NCBI RefSeq assembly: GCF_000525795.1
Contig: NZ_AOCG01000014.1
Span: 27,945-91,944, forward strand
Direction of reading: 5' to 3'
Source of the DNA: Listeria aquatica FSL S10-1188
GTDB lineage: Bacteria; Bacillota; Bacilli; Lactobacillales; Listeriaceae
Length of the DNA: 64,000 nt
Below the pieces are notes generated by a model that was not told where the DNA came from, did not search any database, and was given only the letters and a program-made list of their open reading frames with translations. This document shows positions 59,863 through 64,000 of this stretch, piece after piece. The first letter of the stretch is position 1; the number at the start of each line of letters is the position of its first letter. Position numbers and translations under genes: made by a program.

Positions 59863-59888
59863 CTAAAGCCCCGACTTTTGTCAGGGCT
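59863..59888 (-). terminator. Terminator after the 57-residue membrane protein gene (repeat copy 1)
   Basis: Stem AGCCCTGAC / GTCGGGGCT with four-base loop (one G-U pair). Nearly the same sequence occurs at 61195-61221. Confidence 0.7.
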
Positions 59889-60062
59889 TCATTCATGCTT
59901 TTTCTTTCTATACCAATTTATAAAATAGATACTCATTTCTTGAAGAACAAAATAGGCAAATAAATATGGAGTCATTGTATCAAATCCCCATTTTAAAGAG
60001 CATAACACATATACAATAGTCACGATCAACGCTCTAATATAAAACATTCGGCTACTTCTCAT
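59889..60062 (-). CDS. Small membrane protein (57 residues), candidate immunity protein
   Basis: Starts MRSSRMFYIRALIVTIVYVL and ends YFINWYRKKKHE: two membrane segments with a basic C-terminus. It lies downstream of the 67-residue membrane protein and the secreted bacteriocin-like protein on the same strand, then a terminator. No start-proximal SD is obvious. Bacteriocin operons often carry such small membrane immunity proteins; this is inference. Confidence 0.5.
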   Translation of the reverse strand: MRSSRMFYIRALIVTIVYVLCSLKWGFDTMTPYLFAYFVLQEMSIYFINWYRKKKHE

Positions 60063-60121
60063 TGTCTTACCCCTTATTTACTGCCAGACTCGAACCGTTA
60101 ATAAGTATTTACATTGTTTAT

Positions 60122-60325
60122 TCAATAAAAAGTTATTGTGTGTTTTTTGCTTTTTTTTCGATCTAACAAATACTTTCCCACTACGCTTACAATAAAAAAT
60201 AAAATGAGAAAAGACCTAGCGTTATCTATAACTTTACCCATTGACACAAAATATGACGCTATCAATAACACAACAAAAACCATTCCAAAAACAGAAAATG
60301 CATCATCAAGTGCTTTTTTCATCAT
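60122..60325 (-). CDS. Small membrane protein (67 residues), candidate immunity protein
   Basis: Two hydrophobic segments (FGMVFVVLLIASYFVS and FLILFFIVSVVGKYLL) and a basic C-terminal tail (DRKKSKKHT). GGGAG lies 5-8 bases upstream of tandem ATGs. It lies 19 bp after the secreted-protein gene, so likely in one operon with it. Confidence 0.6.
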   Translation of the reverse strand: MMKKALDDAFSVFGMVFVVLLIASYFVSMGKVIDNARSFLILFFIVSVVGKYLLDRKKSKKHTITFY

Positions 60326-60344
60326 TTCATCTCCCTATTACTGA

Positions 60345-60984
60345 CTATTGCCTACCAGCTCTCCCACACAATATTCCATTAAAATAGTTATAATCAAACC
60401 AGATTCCGTGTTTAATTTTTGCAGCAGACACACTTACACCTGCTAGTGCACATGCAGCTCGAACAATCTTAGCTGGTGCATACACTCCAGAAATAGCAAT
60501 CCCGCCAGAAATAGCCCACTTTAAAGTTCCTGCGCTGATTTTTATCCTTGCGTAGTTCCAGTGATAGTCTATTCTAGTCACTCCTGCTTTTCTTAACATG
60601 CTTTTAGAGACAGTATTTACTTCTCCTGAAGGAGAGATGGCATATACATCTTCATTATGGTTATTCTCAGAAAGCTTTAATTGTCTATTTGTTTCTTTAA
60701 TGTAATTTTCAACGACGTTCACACGCTCTGTACTCATAACATTCTTGATAGTCATATTCAGTTGATATTGTTTAGTTTCTTTATTGTAGGATACATACCT
60801 ATCCACCAACATCGTCTCGGTTTCTGTTAAAGAATCATTTTTTATTTGATCATCTTGCTTGTCAACTTCTACAAGATTTTCAGTTGAACTAGCCAGTGCT
60901 GTACTAGGAAACGGTAAAATACTAATAACTAATCCCCCTACCAATAAGTTGCGTATCCATTTCTTTTTTTTGTGTTTTTTTCAT
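60345..60984 (-). CDS. Secreted protein with Gly/Ala-rich hydrophobic C-terminus, bacteriocin-like (frameshifted)
   Basis: About 212 residues. With seven instead of eight T at 60964-60971 the N-terminus reads MKKTQKKKWIRNLLVGGLVI and a signal peptide ends near TALASS. A charged middle part follows, then a C-terminal hydrophobic stretch rich in Gly, Ala, Val and Ser (LKWAISGGIAISGVYAPAKI, ACALAGVSVSAAK) with two Cys. That layout resembles large unmodified bacteriocins whose C-terminal peptide is the active part. No firm family match. Confidence 0.5.
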
Positions 60985-61194
60985 GCTGATTCCTCTTTTC
61001 GTTGTTTTATGTTTTGTTACCAAAAAAAGTATAGCATGAAAATATTCTGAAAAACCAAAAATATCGTAAAATGTCTGATTATTATCGCGAATGACTAAAA
61101 ATCAATAGATTTTATGTTTTTCTGGATTTTAGTAAGAATATTTAATTTTTATTTGTCATAATTTTCATCTTTTAGACACAGAAATAACTTCGCC

Positions 61195-61221
61195 CAAAAA
61201 AGCCCGACTTTTGTCAGGGCT
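61195..61221 (-). terminator. Terminator of the T7SS module (repeat copy 2)
   Basis: Stem AGCCCTGAC / GTCGGGCT with a TTTT loop and bulge, followed by six T on the minus strand. The core CCCGACTTTTGTCAGGGCT is identical to copy 1 at 59863-59888. Confidence 0.75.
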
Positions 61222-61251
61222 CGCCAATATCCATTCTACAAAAATAGGAAT

Positions 61252-61515
61252 TTAAAAGTTTTCTAACATATCTTCTTGTTTCTCAAAGACTTCCGTCACT
61301 TTCTTGCCAAAATGTCCTTTTACTGCTTCTTGTAAGTGGCTGCTTGTCTTCGAAACGGATGTTTTTGCCATTTTTATTTCTTCTTTCCCGGTTTTTCGAA
61401 CTTTCTTGTCGGCCGCTTCTCCCGTCCATTTATTTTGCATGCCCAAAGTTCGGACTCGTGTTTTCTGATTGCTTTTTTGAAATTCTTTCAGTAGGTCTTC
61501 CAACGCTTCTAGCAA
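61252..61515 (-). CDS. Small T7SS partner protein with WxG motif (DUF3130/Lap1-like)
   Basis: 87 residues, all-helical, with W30-x-G32 in LGMQNKWTGEAADKK between two helices, as in WXG100-like proteins. TTG start 61515 follows GAGGTGA. It follows the coiled-coil partner by 11 bp. In known LXG systems two such small proteins bind the targeting domain of the toxin and are needed for its export; the call rests on shape, size and position. Confidence 0.65.
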   Translation of the reverse strand: MLEALEDLLKEFQKSNQKTRVRTLGMQNKWTGEAADKKVRKTGKEEIKMAKTSVSKTSSHLQEAVKGHFGKKVTEVFEKQEDMLENF

Positions 61516-61526
61516 CTTGTATCACC

Positions 61527-61845
61527 TCATTTGTTTCTCTCTATTTGCCGTAATTCTTTATGAAACTGTTCCTCTGCATATTCCGCTTTCTGTCTTACTT
61601 CCCGCTGTTTCTCCTGTAAATCTGCTCGATAATTCGTTTCCAACTGTTCGATTTCCCTTCGAGCCATTTCTAGAATGTCTGTACAGTCTTCTTCGTTTTG
61701 TCGAACCTGGTAGCATATTGCTTCATAAGTCTGCTGAGCGATTTCTTCCCCTTTTTTTCTGAAAACGATGAATAGCTTCTGCTTGCTCCTCAAGTTCTTG
61801 CATTTGTCGCCTGTAATCTGTTCGCAACTCTTCTTCGGTTTTCAT
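61527..61845 (-). CDS. Small coiled-coil T7SS partner protein (DUF3958/Lap2-like; frameshifted)
   Basis: About 105 residues, almost one continuous charged coiled coil (MKTEEELRTDYRRQMQELEE, LEMARREIEQLETNYRADLQ). The frame breaks in seven T at 61752-61758; six restore HRFQKKGEEIAQQTYE. ATG 61845 follows GTGGGAGG. It starts 15 bp after the lipase gene. Matches the size and position of the second small partner in LXG effector operons. Confidence 0.65.
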
Positions 61846-61860
61846 CTACGGACCTCCCAC

Positions 61861-63099
61861 TCATCCCAATTGCTGCGCTAATTCGTGATCCTTTTGTTTG
61901 AGAGCCTCTATACTTTGTTTGATTTCATTGGCTAAATCGTCAAATTTAGTGCTCATTTTCTTTACTTTATTGATTTTTTTCTGATAAGTTTCACAAAGCT
62001 CAATCACTAGTTTTTTCTCCGTGCAACCTACGCTTTCTAATTCTGCTAAAATTTCACTTTCTGTGAGCATATCTCCCATTTGGCGTGCTTCTTGTAGCGT
62101 CTTTTTCCAGATCTTTTCGACTTTGTCCATGCCGTCTTGGTACACTTTTATGACATGTGCTGTGACCGCTTTAAACTCCGCCACGGCTGTTTCTACAACA
62201 GCTAATGCTCGACTATCATCTAAATATATTTGTTCATTCGTCGAGATGCCTCCACCACTTGCTTGGAATTTCTTTTGCATTATTTCGAGATCATATAACT
62301 TAGCTATGTACTCGGTCATGGCATAGCGTTCTGCTTGTTGGACAATGGCTTCTTGGTTATATTCATTATTAGGTATCTTTAGTTTTCCATCTTTATCAAA
62401 CGTCCAATTACTTAACTGATGGTAGTCTATCGGATTTAAGTGCGTCCCCATTTCCATACTTACTTTGATTTCTGCACCTGTACCATCGCCTCCGAAGTTT
62501 CCAATAACATCTGCACGATTCCGATAATTCGTTAACATCCCTGGATTCTCTTTGATCCACTTTTTGGCTTCCTCCGATAAAATATTCGATGGGTCTGGAC
62601 CATTAAATCCAACATTACGCCACTCATTTTCAGCAGCGACCATGAGTGCTAAGTATTCTCCGAGCGAGTGTCCAGTTGTTGTAATCTTTGAATTAGAATA
62701 GTCTTTCTTCACTTGGGCAGCGAATTCTCGTGCTGTTATTGCCTGTCCGTCAACTTCTGTATTTTTAAAAGGATTAAGTGGATTTTGATCTAATTTTTCT
62801 TCACCTTTTATGACGGTTTCTAAATCTGTGTTTCGATCTTGTGCATCAGAAAAGTTTGTTCCTGCATAAGCAATGACCACTTCTGTCGTGTCCACTTTCC
62901 CATTTTTATCAACTGGGGCAACAGCCATGGCTTGCATGCCATTTTCTGAGTTGTTTTCTGTTTTTAAAATTTTATACTTGGTATCTCCAAACTTTCTGTA
63001 ACTTCCTTCTTTCAACGTTGGCGCATACTCTTTGTGCTTCGGATCTAACCAATAAGCTTTATCACTCAAATCCTTATAACTTTTATCTGTAACAGTCAA
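61861..63099 (-). CDS. Putative T7SS lipase effector with reversed domain order (TslA-like)
   Basis: 412 residues, intact, no signal peptide. N-terminal lipase-like domain: VVIAYAGTNFSDAQDR and the nucleophile elbow G143-H-S145-L-G147 in TTGHSLGEYLALM; Asp197 in NRADVIGN and His220 or His227 are candidates for the rest of the triad. From about 250 on it is helical and coiled-coil, like an LXG/WXG targeting domain but at the C-terminus. S. aureus TslA has this reversed layout. The TTG start overlaps the previous stop by 4 bases (TTGA) with GGAGG upstream. Target lipid unknown. Confidence 0.75.
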   Translation of the reverse strand: MTVTDKSYKDLSDKAYWLDPKHKEYAPTLKEGSYRKFGDTKYKILKTENNSENGMQAMAVAPVDKNGKVDTTEVVIAYAGTNFSDAQDRNTDLETVIKGEEKLDQNPLNPFKNTEVDGQAITAREFAAQVKKDYSNSKITTTGHSLGEYLALMVAAENEWRNVGFNGPDPSNILSEEAKKWIKENPGMLTNYRNRADVIGNFGGDGTGAEIKVSMEMGTHLNPIDYHQLSNWTFDKDGKLKIPNNEYNQEAIVQQAERYAMTEYIAKLYDLEIMQKKFQASGGGISTNEQIYLDDSRALAVVETAVAEFKAVTAHVIKVYQDGMDKVEKIWKKTLQEARQMGDMLTESEILAELESVGCTEKKLVIELCETYQKKINKVKKMSTKFDDLANEIKQSIEALKQKDHELAQQLG

Positions 63100-63488
63100 A
63101 GTTCTTCCTCCGATTCATTAGAGTATATAACTTTAACTTTATCCGTAGTTATTCCTTCTTTTTGAACTTTTTCATTTTCTATGCCATAATCACTAATTTT
63201 TTCCTGATTTTTTGCAAAACCATAGTCAAAATAAGCAGATTCCCCTTCTTTACTGGTCATTGTCACAACTATACTATATGATCCTGTCATATTATTATAA
63301 CCAATCCGTTCTATTTTTACTTTTGCTACATTAGCAAAAGTCTTTTTCAAAGCTTTCACTGATTGCTTTTCTACTTCTAATTCTTTTTGTTCTTTTTTAT
63401 TATCCATATACATCTTCCCTCCAACAATTGCTACAACTACAATAATGATGACAATAAGCGAAATAAAAATAATCCAGCCCTTTTTCAT
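63096..63488 (-). CDS. Membrane-anchored extracytoplasmic protein, candidate immunity to the lipase
   Basis: 130 residues: an N-terminal membrane anchor (IIFISLIVIIIVVVAIVGG) with no lipobox Cys, then a small outside-facing domain (VKIERIGYNNMTGSYSIVVT, YFDYGFAKNQEKISDYG). GGAGG precedes the ATG. Translationally coupled to the lipase gene. The S. aureus TslA system has a cell-surface immunity lipoprotein in the same genetic position, and I infer the same role here. Confidence 0.6.
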   Translation of the reverse strand: MKKGWIIFISLIVIIIVVVAIVGGKMYMDNKKEQKELEVEKQSVKALKKTFANVAKVKIERIGYNNMTGSYSIVVTMTSKEGESAYFDYGFAKNQEKISDYGIENEKVQKEGITTDKVKVIYSNESEEEL

Positions 63489-63520
63489 CTCATTCCTCCA
63501 TCTAGTTTTCTCTCTTTAGC

Positions 63521-63557
63521 AAAAGTACCTCTTAAAGTATACAATAAGAGGCACTTT
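63521..63557 (-). terminator. Hairpin between esxA-like gene and the lipase module
   Basis: 13-bp stem with one mismatch, AAAGTgCCTCTTA / TAAGAGGtACTTT, and a short U tail on the minus strand. May let part of transcription pass from esxA into the module. Confidence 0.55.
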
Positions 63558-63565
63558 TTTTGAAA

Positions 63566-63859
63566 TTAAAATCCAAAGTTTTGAGAAAGTTGTTGATCTT
63601 GTTCTTCCACAGCACTGGCTGTTTTTTGAAGTTGTTGTTCAATTTGGTCCATCAAGTTCGCAAATTCCGTTACTTTTGGTTTTAACTGATTGAACTGGTC
63701 ATCAAAGCGTGCAAAAGCTTGTCCTTCCCATTCACTACGAAGTTGTTCTTGGGTTTGGGATAAGCGTTGTAACATTTGCTCGATATCCCGTGCGCTTGTT
63801 CCGTAAGTTTTCGCACGGTCACGCAATTCTGCCGGGGTCATTCTGATTTGTCCTGACAT
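63566..63859 (-). CDS. esxA: WXG100 protein, EsxA-like
   Basis: 97 residues, helix-turn-helix hairpin with W44-x-G46 in LRSEWEGQAF. Start MSGQIRMTPAELRDRAKTYG at 63859, after GAGGAG, closely resembles Listeria EsxA; a reading 17 residues longer lacks support. EsxA is a substrate and part of the type VII export pathway. The secretion machinery itself (EssC and others) is not in the window. Confidence 0.92.
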   Translation of the reverse strand: MSGQIRMTPAELRDRAKTYGTSARDIEQMLQRLSQTQEQLRSEWEGQAFARFDDQFNQLKPKVTEFANLMDQIEQQLQKTASAVEEQDQQLSQNFGF

Positions 63860-63964
63860 GACATTCATCTCCTCTTTATGTATTGTTTTCTTGCAAGTAT
63901 AATATACCATATTTTAGAAATGAAATTGTGTCGATTTAATGAACTTTTTTAGCGATGCCCATAC

Positions 63965-63993
63965 AAAAAAGGCCTCACTCGTTAAGTGAGACC
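63965..63993 (-). terminator. Terminator at the right edge
   Basis: Stem GGTCTCACT / AGTGAGGCC with a five-base loop, followed on the minus strand by six T; belongs to a minus-strand gene beyond the window. Confidence 0.75.
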
Positions 63994-64000
63994 CATCTGC

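Noticed and set aside
59702..59896. A 64-codon minus-strand frame next to the small membrane protein
   Set aside because: It is antisense to the integrase remnant and overlaps the terminator at 59863-59888; its ATG at 59896 is within the end of the 57-residue gene. No family content.
60061..60100. A T-arm-like string (GGTTCGAGTC on the minus strand) that could be the end of a tRNA used as att site
   Set aside because: The flanking bases do not form a T-stem and no acceptor or anticodon arm can be built around it.

Overview
The window is a chromosome segment of a low-GC Firmicute, almost certainly a Listeria species. From 1 to about 41.8 kb the gene content and order (glnRA, ynbB-like, hfq, miaA, glpD, oatA, luxS, parEC, plsY, codY-hslUV-xerC, trmFO, topA, dprA, rnhB, rbgA, three sip genes, clpX, tig, ysoA-like, twin XRE regulators, proBA, treBAR) match the Listeria core chromosome as I remember it, and the EsxA-like protein at the right end is also Listeria-like. 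The species is not resolved. From 41.9 kb on, the order looks more accessory.

Layout. 1-32.4 kb: housekeeping genes, nearly all on the minus strand; oatA and plsY are the plus-strand exceptions. 32.7-37.7 kb: three XRE regulators, the proline genes proBA, an alpha/beta hydrolase and an unknown protein. 37.8-41.8 kb: the trehalose locus with a visible TreR operator and cre. 41.9-46.0 kb: a 35-residue membrane protein, a YitT-family protein behind a structured leader, an SOS-controlled Y-family polymerase with a YolD partner, and a LysM wall protein. 46.4-49.1 kb: a manganese-type ABC importer with an MntR-like operator. 49.2-56.7 kb: an ascorbate-type PTS operon with lactonase-like, creatininase-like, aldolase-like and SIS proteins under a PRD regulator. 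57-58.3 kb: a Bcr/CflA efflux pump with a possible leader peptide. 58.3-61.2 kb: an island-like stretch with an integrase remnant, a secreted bacteriocin-like protein and two tiny membrane proteins. 61.2-63.9 kb: a type VII secretion module (EsxA-like protein, membrane protein, lipase with a C-terminal targeting-type helical domain, and two small partner proteins).

Sequence quality. At least 26 genes, many of them essential (topA, parE, parC, tig, clpX, hfq), are broken by one extra base inside a homopolymer run. The pattern points to systematic sequencing error, so I give these genes their restored spans and mark each break.

How the genes work together. GlnR controls glutamine synthetase. 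HslUV, ClpX, trigger factor and three signal peptidases cover protein quality control and export. CodY, CcpA-type sites, TreR and the PRD regulator connect carbon supply to the trehalose and PTS operons. The right end looks like an antagonism region, with a candidate bacteriocin and immunity set next to a candidate T7SS lipase toxin and immunity set.
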